From Phlebopus portentosus (taxonomy: Eukaryota > Basidiomycota > Agaricomycetes > Boletales > Boletinellaceae), in the NCBI GenBank assembly GCA_037892935.1, contig JAYXKI010000009.1, positions 1,488,001 through 1,552,000 of the forward strand: a DNA stretch of 64,000 bases, given 5' to 3'. The translations under genes and the position numbers were made by a program. Shown here piece after piece: positions 1 through 10,272 of the stretch. Position 1 is the first letter of the stretch. Every line of letters begins with the position of its first letter. The notes under the pieces are model-generated. The model was not told the origin of the DNA, ran no database searches, and worked only from the letters and a program-made list of their open reading frames with translations.

Positions 1-526
1 TGAGGGCCATGTCATCCCACGAGTTGATCGTATGATGCTCTGTATTTCTTGTCGTGGTAGTGTTCGCCCTGTCCTTGAGTAGGAAACACGCGTCTTGCGA
101 GGACACACATCGGTCGCGCTTTTCTGGTACTGAAAGGAGTACCATATCCATCATTTGCTTGAGATGGGGCATTTTGGCCGCCGCTACGGAAGTTGCCCTT
201 TGAAATATGTCGACTAAAGGTGCGAATATGTCGTGTTTCTTCCGTCTCTTGCCTCCAGACACCGTCCAGAGACCCTTCCATTTACCGCCAAATCCAGTGA
301 ATCCCCTCTTGCTCAGTGTCGACCGAATGCACTTGGCGTCCGTCCCTTCCCTCAACGGAGGAAGGAGATAGTTTATGAATGACTTCATATCAATCTCTGG
401 GAAAACATAGCCCGGATTCCTGAGCTCTTCTGCGATATTAATTTTCTCCTCCTTGTTCTTGACGTTCAGTAAGGGTTTCGATGATTCGACCTCATCAGAG
501 ATTCCTCGTTTGTTGAAGTGCCTCAT
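1..526 (-). CDS. FunK1 fungal-type protein kinase, N-terminal part (cut by window edge)
   Basis: This frame stays open from an ATG at 526 down to position 1, so the gene continues outside the window. Its protein closely matches the N-terminal exon of the complete FunK1 gene at 4429-7037: both carry a NPGYVFPEI block, a LLPPL block, the segment KWKGLWTVSGGKRRKKHD and then a FAPLVDIFQRATSVAAAKMP block. In FunK1 proteins this region precedes the kinase fold, and its role is not known to me. The copy lies in the same orientation as the two FunK1 genes that follow, so the three form a tandem group. A (TACT)15 microsatellite lies about 160 bases upstream of the start. The kinase half is not visible, so activity cannot be judged. 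Confidence 0.8.
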   Translation of the reverse strand, partial: MRHFNKRGISDEVESSKPLLNVKNKEEKINIAEELRNPGYVFPEIDMKSFINYLLPPLREGTDAKCIRSTLSKRGFTGFGGKWKGLWTVSGGKRRKKHDIFAPLVDIFQRATSVAAAKMPHLKQMMDMVLLSVPEKRDRCVSSQDACFLLKDRANTTTTRNTEHHTINSWDDMAL

Positions 527-683
527 GATTGAGGGAAAATTCGCGTTAAGACAGGTGGTGGTGGTATGTAGTGAAGAAGTCGACTTCGTGGCTTCGATGG
601 AACACGATATGTCACATTACGTGACAAGTTACCATATTTGGCGTTTCAGACGCGCTCTTCGACGTTCATTCTTACAGTACCGG

Positions 684-743
<60 letters not shown>
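684..743. repeat. (TACT)15 microsatellite
   Basis: Fifteen uninterrupted copies of a 4-base unit lie in the upstream region of the partial FunK1 gene. It is simple-sequence DNA and probably length-polymorphic. Confidence 0.97.
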
Positions 744-1300
744 GAAACATCACGCAACCTAACCTGCCTTCTCCGACTCGGAGAGCATAAGATATGATAC
801 GCTTGAGGGCAGGAGACGCGGATCGGGAAATTCGGAAGACTTGAGTCACGTGCAGCTCGAGTATTGATGTATTGATGCCGTCGAAACTCAATTGCACTCT
901 GTCCCGCTACCTCATGGCCACGGCAAGGTAAGTGCTGATTATACTAAATCCTGCGTGATAAGCTGGAACTTGATGCCGTTCTGAACAACTTAGCGGTAAC
1001 TTTTACCGCATGGCTGCCTCGTGATTTGGTAATTGAGCCTCACCTTGGATTCTGTGATTCCAAATCCAAAATGGCACCGGGTCGTAAGAATTCGTTGCTT
1101 TTATCTCGACTTGTCATAATCATAGGTAAGCATGGGTCATATCTAGCATGAAAGCATATACAGCATAATCAATTGATCAATCGTCCATCCCAGGTTCAGC
1201 TTTGCTCTCGCTGTAGCTGTTATTCTCTGAACGCTGACTTCTACATTCTAATCGAAAGCCTTTGACCTATCACCATACTGCCAGCAAGCCAGGCACGAGA
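744..1300. other. intergenic region, no gene seen
   Basis: This stretch lies between the 5' side of the partial FunK1 gene and the 3' end of the next one. Only short ORFs without domain features are present. It should contain the promoter of the first gene and the terminator of the second. Confidence 0.6.
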
Positions 1301-3781
1301 TCACCTGGATTTGCGTAAATGCCGCTCAGGACTCGGCTCTTTGCTGACTCTTTTGCGTTTTCCCGTTGTACACGATGCCGGGGACTCAGGTGAATATCCG
1401 TCATGATCTTCCAATCGTCCTGAAGCTTTCTGACTAGACTTGTTGAGCAAGTCCAAGTGAACTATTGAATGCTGAAGTATGCAGCCTTCCTTCTCATCCT
1501 GATCACCTTCTGCGTTTTGGAGCCTACTTGTATCCGCAGGTTCGGTCTGTAAAGCAACATTTGCGCATGCCATGAAACTATTTTTGGCCATGTCCTGCTT
1601 CCCTTGGAGTGCAGCCATTTGAAGCTCGGGGAAATTTGCTTCGAACTCGACATATGCTCGAACCAGAGTCTCGCGAAGGAGAGAAAGAAAAGGCTTGGTT
1701 CCTACAAGATTTCCGGGCATCCATGCAAGGTTCTCGATGAACCTACCGTTATCATTTAGGAATCCAACGCGCTCTTCGGTGAATCCGGAATCGGGAAACA
1801 ACTGTCTTGCGGCTTCTAATCGAGTCTTCGGTTTCTTTGTTGCAGCTCTCTGGACTGACTTCCCGGTCGCTTTTGGCCCATACTTCTCCCCTTGTCTAAA
1901 AGTCTCGTAGACAGCAATCCACCATAATGACTCGACACCATGAAGGTCATTATGGAAGAAGGAAGTCTCAGAGTCTGGCTGCTGTAACCAGGTCATATAA
2001 AGTGTTGCTCCTTGACGACTGGTTTATAAAGGTATTTCCGTTGCAATGCCTCGGCTGACATGAACTTCACATTGGCCTAGCACGAAAACATATGTAAACG
2101 TTGACTGCATGTCTATGCGGTCTGTACGAGAAACAATGCACACAGTTCTCATCCGGTGGGCAGCAGTTCTTGAACTCTTGCATCGAGCATATTCCAAGTC
2201 ACCGATAAGACCACGACCTTGGTAATAGTAAAGGTTTTCGGCGCTTAGATCACGATGCACCCAGTCGGCACCATGCAGATATTTGAGACCTACAAGTACA
2301 TGGTGAGTAATATCACCCTGAATAGTCAGATTGACACAAACATTCTGCAGCATCTCGCAGTGCAATGAATGAGTGCGAAAGTTTTTGGACTTGGTAAAGC
2401 GGTTCAGCGACCTCAGCGTACACAACCCGGTAATGCTTTCGTCGAGAGCATTCTTCCAGCTGTATCTCCAACTCACTTCCTACGGCGGAATTGAATAGGC
2501 TTGGAGCCCCGATGCTCCCTTTTGTCTCGCGTCTTGTTGGCTTGTCAATCTTCAGCTCGAATACCTCGTCTGTTGGAGGAGTATAACCACGCATCATGAC
2601 AGACATCGTGTGGTCCTCCACGCCATGGACTGGAACGAGACAGTCCATCGTGGGGGTGATGAGATGCGAAGCAACAAAATTGCAGATCTCTGTGCCGTAG
2701 ATTTTCTCGACATCATCTAGCATCATGCTGTGGATGGAGCGTTCTACATCTCTGTCGTCCTCCACCCAGGTGTCCTTCAAAATGTACGGTTTGTCCGATT
2801 CGAGTTCTATCACCTCCCACACTCTAGTCCTGCTACTAATTAATCCCTCGGCAGCGACATCCTCAAGAATTTTCTTCGTCATATATATTCGACCTTTCAC
2901 CTCGATATAATATACCCGTTTCTTTTCACTCGTCAAGATTGCTTGAATTGTCGGGTCCCAGCCTAACTCTTCTTTGGATGCGAACGCTAGCGAAAGAAAC
3001 ACCTGTACGAGATCCCTAATACTCTGCCATACTGTCATCAGAAGATCTTTTACAAACGGGTAGTCCGCTTACTGTGGTAAAATCGAATGGTTTGCTGACG
3101 ACGGGAGTTGCGCGAGAGCAGAACCACAGACGCATCATTCTGTCCTCCACCGTTATTCCAAAGACAAATCTCCGGCATGGATCAGGTGACATTATTTGCT
3201 GACAGTGGAATAATCCCTGTTCTGTGTTCTTCCGGGAGATCAGAACGACAGGACAACAGGACAAATCAGATAAAGCGACTTACTTTATTGCGCTGAACAA
3301 TTGCTTTGTCTTTCTTCCACTCAGGCGCCATCGCAATGTCATACCAAGTCGGCGCACCGCCTTCCGTCGCCATCAATGTTTCCTTCCTGGCTTCTCTTGC
3401 AGCCTTTTCCTCCTTTGTTTCGATCTTTCTTGCTACCGCAACTCTTGCGAATTCTTTGAATTGTTTTCCAATCAGACACGCATCCGGCCATTGTTTTACA
3501 CCCCTTTCCGAGAAGGGCGTGAAGTTTGGAAACGTGGCAAGAATGAAATTCTCCTCGACTCCATCGTTGTGCCACGTTGCGAAACAACAGACCTTTTCGA
3601 ATATTTCAGCCAGGGGTGTGAACACAACATCCTCGTGTTCTTTCTTACCCCGTGGGGCGTTCTCGAATTCCTTGAACACCTTCTTTCGGGAGCTTGTAAT
3701 GACGTCTCCCTCGTGTTCCAACAAGGAGAGAACTTCTGGAAGATCAATCCAGCCCATCAGTGGAGGGAGCAGATACTTCAT
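1301..3781 (-). CDS. FunK1 fungal-type protein kinase, divergent copy
   Basis: Six exons can be joined in phase: 3284-3781, 3073-3228, 2342-3023, 2144-2289, 2020-2076 and 1301-1981, giving about 739 aa. Exon 2 (SPDPCRRFVFGITVED, WFCSRATPVVSKPFDF) is 156 nt, as in the other copies. The kinase core shows a beta-3-like lysine in YILKDTWVEDD, the catalytic loop HRDLSAENLY, GLIGDLEYA in place of DFG, FMSAEAL as the activation-segment end, and FFHNDLHGVESLWW. The C-terminal tail is basic and Ser-rich. Two oddities stand out. A TGA lies just upstream of the homologous EEVGPFIPEI segment, so the start is either the ATG at 3781 or an unseen upstream exon. The intron 1982-2019 would be only 38 nt with a GTCGTC donor; without it the frame is broken. 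The gene may therefore be decaying. Confidence 0.65.
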
Positions 3782-4428
3782 GAATGCGTCGAGACTGATT
3801 TCCGGTATGAATGGGCCGACTTCTTCTCAGACGGCTTCACGTTTGGAGTCTAGATCTCCCTCCTGATACTTTCTGGTGTGGCTAGTTCGCAATCTTGCAG
3901 GAGAATCTTCTACATAATCGCAGCAGGTCTCTCCCCTGCCTTCAGGAGGGGGTGTGGATTGTTTCGCTTGGAGGAGGACGCATTGAGCACATGCGGCATG
4001 TTGGCGAGAGAAGGAGAGTGTGGTTTGCAGGGATTCTGAGCATATAAATGTGGCATGCTCTGTTCCACGATTGATCGTGGTTTGAAGCAGCCACAGGATG
4101 AATCATCCGGATGTAGTCATTACAAGTCCATCTACATGCACTTTCCCCGTTTCCTGGCCTGTATCTTACTCTGACGGAAGAGTGCTGCTGATCTGAGACG
4201 CAAAACGTCTACGGATGACCGACTTTCTCGCAAAATTGATAGGTCTGTCTAGTATACACGAAACACAGATGTGATTATTACAGATGTACATAAACTACAA
4301 AAAAGCCTGCAACCTATTGAAGTTGTCTTAATCCACGCTATGTCTATCTCGGTCAGAAAACTTTGATCCCGTGCCTACAGCGGAAAGTCTAAAAGTCAGA
4401 TTATACCGAAGTGTATACGCTGGCTGGC
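3782..4428. other. intergenic; possible degraded 5' coding of the FunK1 copy
   Basis: On the minus strand a frame is open from about 4040 to a TGA at about 3830, in the same frame as the FunK1 exon that follows. It encodes a Cys-bearing stretch (AACAQCVLL, TCCDYVEDS) then DLDSKREAV and the stop. It may be a former 5' exon with a nonsense change. The rest, nearer 4428, shows nothing recognisable. Confidence 0.35.
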
Positions 4429-7037
4429 TTACCGTGCCATTCGGCGGGGGCGAACAGACACTATACCGTCATCATCGTCGTCCCTCTTCCGCTTCATTTT
4501 CTGGACAGAACATTCACGGGCGGGCTCTGACCGAAGGTGTAATCCTTTCTCCTCCGCCTTGGGCCTGGGGATGACTTTATTGTCGCTTAATTGACCATCA
4601 GGCTGAGCACGAGACTCCAGAATTTCTCGATTTACAGTATCCCGTCTCGAGCCTCGTAGCCGCTGACTAAGTTTTTTATAGGGCGTAACCTTCATCCCGG
4701 CCGAGGCATCCCTGCATCTCGCGAAAAGTCTCTGAAATTCGTCCTGGACGCCATCGCAAAGTTCCTTTGTAGTGGAAATGAAGCTGGCTTCGAACTTTCG
4801 ATAGCTGAGAACCAGCTCCGTGCGCAAAGAGTCGAGAAGAATCTTCACGCTACGAAGGCATTCAGGCATCCAAGCGACTTGGTTATAATAATCGTCCATG
4901 GCCTGTATGAACAGTCTGCGGCTCTCTGCTGCGTTCTTCTCGGAGAATAATTCGGCTGCGACAGACTCTCTCTGAAAGTCTTGTTCCTCGGTTTGTGAGC
5001 AAACAATGCCCGACATGGGAACAATGTGATTGTTGAAAACTTCCCAGACAGCAATCCACCACAGCGACTCCAGGTCATGCAGATCATTATGAAAGAAAGG
5101 AGGAGGGATCCGAGAATCCATCATTTTTTGAAGATATTCCACCCTTCCTTCGAGTAAAGCCGCATGCTCCGCCTTCAACTGGTCTGCGTCTACTGGGGGA
5201 AGATGAGTATAGCAACGCTTTGCAGCTTCGACAGCCATGAAGTCAGGAGTACCCTGATAGGCTATAAGAAACGATTATGCCAAAGAATAAAATTACTCAC
5301 CGTCTGTACTTCGTTATCTAGGTCTGACTTCTTGCGCTTCGCATATTCCAAGTCACCAATCAGGCCGCGGCACTGGTAGAGGTACAAATTTCCCACGCTT
5401 AGATCCCGATGTACCCAGCCCGCTCCATGTATCCATTTCAGAACTAGTAGATAATGTGATCAGTTAGCGCACAAAATACAACTGAACCAAAACTGACTTT
5501 TTGCGCTGTCGCTCAGCACAGTGAAGACGTCTTCCAGGTCTCGAACAGCATGAAGAGGCTTTGCAAGTTCTTTGAACACGACCCGGTAATGCTTGCGCCG
5601 AAGGATCTTCCTCAGAGGGTTGTACCAATGCAGAGGGTCTCTCAGATCGCCTCTATTCAAACCCTTAATCGCAATCTCTGTTGACAGGGGCGCGCCCCCT
5701 TCATCGTCCTCGCTGCCTAGATTCTCCACGTTCACTCGGTACTTCTCCTTGAATGATGGAGTATATCCCCTCATCATCACATTCGTTGTGTCGTCCTCTT
5801 CGCCGTTGACCTGCACCAGATACTGAGCCACAGGCGTAAGGAGGTGCAAGGCTACCTGCTGCCGCACATCCGTGCCGTACAGCTCCTCGACATCATGTAG
5901 AAGCGTCTCATATACGGAGTGCTCGAGTCTCTCGTCATCCTCGATCCAAACATCCTTCAGAACGTGCAAATCGTCTGAGTCCGGTCGGTGTACTATCCAT
6001 ACTCTTGTCGCATGACCGGTCAGTTGGTCAGCCGAGCTCTTCGACAATACCTGATTCGTCTCGTATGTTTCGCAGCTTACATCGATTCGATATACCCGCC
6101 TGCCGTCGTCTCTGATGAACGGTCGGATGGTCGGGTCCCAGCCCAGCTCCTCCTTGGCCGCGAATGTGAGAGAGAGGAACACGTGAATCAGCAGATCCAA
6201 ATCCTATTGGATACTGTCAGCATGCGATCCTTGAACTACTCTGGAATCCGTTGCTCACCTTTGAGAAGTCAAAAGGCTTACTAACGACGGGCGAAGCACG
6301 CGAACAGAACCACAGTCGCATGGTCGTATTCTCAACAGTGATCCCGAATGTGAATCTTCTGCATGGGTCGCGAGCCATTGCCACCTGGATATTGGATATG
6401 ACCTTTCTCGCGTTCTGAGGATGGATGTTAGAGTTGAGAACTCCCGGATCAAAAGAAGCGCGAAACCCACCTGTTTCTGAGTTTCATCATTGGAGTTCCT
6501 CCTGAAGCTAGCAGTGAGGGCTATTTCATCCCAGAAGTTGATCGTATGATGCTTTATATTTCTTGTTAAGGTAGTTTCCTCGTGGTCTTTGAGAACGAAA
6601 GCCGCGTCTTGTGAGGACGTGCTTTGCTGACAGCCCTTGCGTCTTTCTGGCGCCGAAAGGAGTACCATCTCCATAATTTGTTCGAGATGCGGCATCTTGG
6701 CCGCCGCTACGGAAGTTGCCCTTTGGAAAATATCGACTAAAGGTGCGAATGTGTCGTGTTTCTTCCGCCTCTTGCCGCCAGATACCGTCCAAAGACCCTT
6801 CCACTTGCCGCCAAATCCGGCGAATCCCTTCTTGCTCAGCACCGACCTGATACTCTTAATGTCAATCCCTTTCTTCAATGGAGGGAGGAGATGGTTTATG
6901 AACGAGCTCGTAAGAATCTCTGGGAAGACATAGCCCGGATTTCCGAGTTCTTCCTCGGAGTTGATGAACTCTTCGTTGTTCTCAAGATCAGGCGATGAAG
7001 ATTCGCCAAATAGACCAAGGGCGCTCGGAGACAGCAT
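4429..7037 (-). CDS. FunK1 fungal-type protein kinase, intact
   Basis: Five exons (6471-7037, 6259-6414, 5498-6203, 5301-5443, 4429-5253) join in phase to 798 aa. The N-terminal exon carries NPGYVFPEI and KWKGLWTVSGGKRRKKHD. Exon 2 carries MARDPCRRFTFGITVEN and WFCSRASPVVSKPFDF. The core has the putative ATP-binding lysine in HVLKDVWIEDD, a MMRGYTPSF segment, the catalytic loop HRDLSVGNLYLY, GLIGDLEYAK where classical kinases have DFG, then GTPDFMAVEAA and FFHNDLHDLESLWW. The tail is basic (KMKRKRDDDDDG) and looks nuclear. Known: the FunK1 family is expanded in multicellular basidiomycetes. Inferred: a protein kinase of unknown substrate. It is divergent from UBP6, with about 1 kb between the starts. 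Confidence 0.85.
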
Positions 7038-8055
7038 GAGAATCTTCTTTCGAAAAAAAAACGAGATAATTGTAGCAAAGTGTGATAAAAAGGATGATGG
7101 TCGCAGTAAAGAAAGCCACGAACTTCTGGTTCTGGGTTGAACTGAGCACGAGGGGTCACACCACGTGATTATTTAACCAAACGCGTTCACTAACACGTCA
7201 CGCATCCTACAACTTGCCTCCCCCGACTAACTTGCCTTCTTCCAATAATAATTGTTTAAACCCTTCGCGTGATGAGCGTGTATCACACTAATCCTAGTCC
7301 TAAGTATAAACAAATTAGCGTGCTACTCTCTGACGAACATGTATTGGTATATTTAAAGTCTTTCCCGGGGCCCCCAGCAAATGAATAACAATTCGGATTT
7401 ACACCATGCGTCATGGGCAAGAGCAGAAACGACTGCTCAGACAGATGAAGAAATAACTTTCTATAATCATGAACTTCCCGTGTCTCATGCGTTTGACCTT
7501 CCAGACGAGGCGGAGGGAGGCTACGAAATTCGCACCTGGGTAGTAATGCGATTGATCGATTTTTCAAAGCACAATGGTCCAAAGGAGGAGCCTCTGAACT
7601 GGTGAATGATGCCGTCAGACTCTGTATCGGATGACCTCGATAGGAGGGTGCTAATCCATATTTGTTTGGCTACAAAGACATTGGAGAATGACGGTGCAGA
7701 GAATACGTCTTGGTTGAAGCTTGAGCGTTATTACGGGAAAATAAGAGAGTCACTATTGTGTTAGTTCCTCATTAAACTTGCCCAGCACAAATATAGCCGA
7801 GGCGCAACTACTAACAGCCCTGATTCTCAGTCGAGGGAAAAAAACATCAATTGATTCAGATTCAGAGTGTCAAGCTTACAAATCAGGTCGCGTGTATGTA
7901 ATCAAAAGCGAGGCGCTCTCTTCAAACAAACTTCCAGTTGGTACGCGTCATTCAGCGACAGCTGCACTTACGCACCAACCGCTATCTATTTTGACGAATT
8001 GCTGATCCTAGTGCTCACGACGCCAAAGCCATTGACGAGACTACAAGATCATACG
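7038..8055. other. intergenic region between divergent FunK1 and UBP6
   Basis: About 1 kb separates two divergently transcribed starts. Short ORFs here have no domain features. The region should hold both promoters; no specific element was recognised. Confidence 0.6.
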
Positions 8056-10272
8056 ATGCCGGCTCTCAAAGTCAAGGTTAAACACAATGGCAAAGTGCAC
8101 GACGACATCCTGCTCCGCACCGACGCACCGCCGGCTGTGTTTAAGCAGAGCATCTATGAGAGGACAGGTGTACCCGTAGATAGAATGAAGGTCATGGTAA
8201 AGGGTGGTATGTTGAGGGTACGTCTTGGCCTATTCCCTGGTGTAATCGTTGTGGTGGTTGTGTCAATACAAGTTACGGAATCAATGGATGGATTTCAACA
8301 AGCAGAATGCAAATGGGATGGATAATATTTTCGTTTCCCCTGCGACTTGAATCTCCCTTATTCATGAATCATTGCACCACTCACTATCAGTGATCTATTT
8401 CATGATGCCGGGTATACTGACCTTCCATTCTTGTAGGATGATTCGGATTGGAACAAAATTGCACCCAAAGATGTAGGCATGACTTTCTTAGGTTGAGATA
8501 GCATCGCATCGCTTTACTAACTCAAAGTGCACAGGGCCAAACTTTTATGGTCATTGGTGCCGCCGGAGAGTTGCCGAAGCCTCCTGAAAGGCCAATCGTC
8601 TTCCTTGAAGGTCTGTAACTAATGTCGTTTCTGAAAATGATCGATCTGAACCATCAACGCGCAGATATGAACGAAGAGGAGCTGGCAGAAGCCGTGAGTC
8701 TGCTGCTTCTACGTCTTATCTATCGTTAATGTAGCATTTATGCAGTTGGCTCTTCCGGTCGGTTTCAGGAACCTGGGTAACACTTGTTATATGAATGCAA
8801 CTTTGCAAGTCATGCGTGCGCTACCGGAGCTACAGAACTCACTTTCCTCATTTCAATCGACTCCATTAACTTCCGAAGGGAACCCGATGTTGACTGTTGC
8901 TCTGCGCGACATGTATGCTAGCTTGCGGACATCCGTGGACGCTTTTACACCTCTTTCTTTCTTGTCTGCCCTCCGTCAGGCTGTTCCGCAGTTCGGTGAA
9001 CTAGCGCGCGTAGGAAAGTCTGGAATGGGTGGCTATGCCCAGCAGGATGCGGAAGAGTGCTTCACCCAGATTTGTCACGCACTAAACGCTATTCCCGGAG
9101 CTGGGGATTCTCGGAAACAGTTCGTGGAGCAATACATGATGGCTGAAATGCGTCGCGAGTGAGTTTTCCTGGTAAAGTTCGTTCTCGGAACTGAATGTTT
9201 CTCTGGCAGATTGAAGTGCGATGAAGCGCCGGGGGAGGAACCCACCATCTCCTTTGAAAAAGTGCTCAAGCTGGAGTGCAACATAAGTGCAACCACGAAT
9301 TATATGCATACCGGTATCATGGATGCCCTCGACCAAAAGATTGAGAAAATTTCTCCGACGCTCAACTGTCAGGCAGTCTACACTCAACAGTCACGTCTCT
9401 CCCGAATTCCGGTCAACCTCATGGTACACATGGTACGCTTCGCATGGAAGCGAGACATCGGAAAGAAGGCCAAAATCATGCGCCGTGTAGCTTTCCCGCA
9501 GGAACTGGACGTCCTGAACCTTTGTACGGATCAGTTACGCGACAAGCTCACCCCTGTCAATAAAAGACTCAAGGAAATAGAGAAAGACCGGGCAGAGAGG
9601 AGGAAGGTGCGCAAGAGGACGAAGAACGTTTTGGCTGACGCTTCAGGAACAAGCGTCAGTATCAATGATCCGGTTCAGCCAGGCATCAGTGTCTCCGAGT
9701 CTTCCTCTGTCATCGTACAAGCTCCTTCTCCTGCGGGCGGTGAACCTCTGACAGCCGATGCGGCGGCAGCCTCGAGTACTTCACAAAGCAGTCTCGATAA
9801 AGGAAAAGCGAAAGAACTCGATGGGTTTGTTCTTGAAGCCGAAAACGAATATCGTACAAGGGAACTAGCAGAGCTTGAAGCGCTCGTCCCGGAGGACATC
9901 AAATCCGATGTCGGCAGCAGCTGGACAGGGCTATACGAGCTCATCGGAATCGTTACTCATAAGGGTGCAACGGCTGACTCAGGTCACTACATCGGCTTTG
10001 TGAAGAAGCGTGCTTTGATCCCCGTTAGTATCGGTATGGAAGGTGGCAAGCGAGAGAAAGGCAAACTGGATGAAGGAGATGAGGATTGGTTCAAATTTGA
10101 TGATGAAAAAGTGTCGATCTTCCCTGCTGAGAAGTTGCCTTCGCTTGAGGGTGGAGGTGCGTTTCTCATATTGCTTTATTCTAAGTATAAGTTAACTTAT
10201 TAGTATCACTCTTCTTCAGGTGAGGATGCGTCGGCATATTTGCTTCTGTACAGAAGCAAGACATTGGCATAG
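8056..10272 (+). CDS. UBP6: proteasome-associated ubiquitin carboxyl-terminal hydrolase (UBP6/USP14)
   Basis: Seven exons (8056-8217, 8437-8472, 8535-8610, 8665-8693, 8746-9158, 9210-10156, 10220-10272) join in phase to 571 aa. An N-terminal ubiquitin-like domain (about residues 1-75, MPALKVKVKHNGK to MVIGAAGELP) is followed by a USP catalytic domain. The Cys box is GFRNLGNTCYMNA, with QQDAEECF after it; the His box is GATADSGHYIGF, and the chain ends with AYLLLYRSK. The UBL plus USP order is that of yeast Ubp6 and human USP14, which dock on the 19S proteasome Rpn1 subunit and trim ubiquitin from substrates. An insert rich in Ser, Ala and charged residues (roughly 9560-9890) makes it longer than yeast Ubp6. 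The first ATG of the UBL gives the natural start. Confidence 0.93.

Noticed and set aside
3306..3866. 186-codon plus-strand ORF over the divergent FunK1 gene
   Set aside because: The minus strand encodes recognisable FunK1 exons there; the plus ORF is a shadow.
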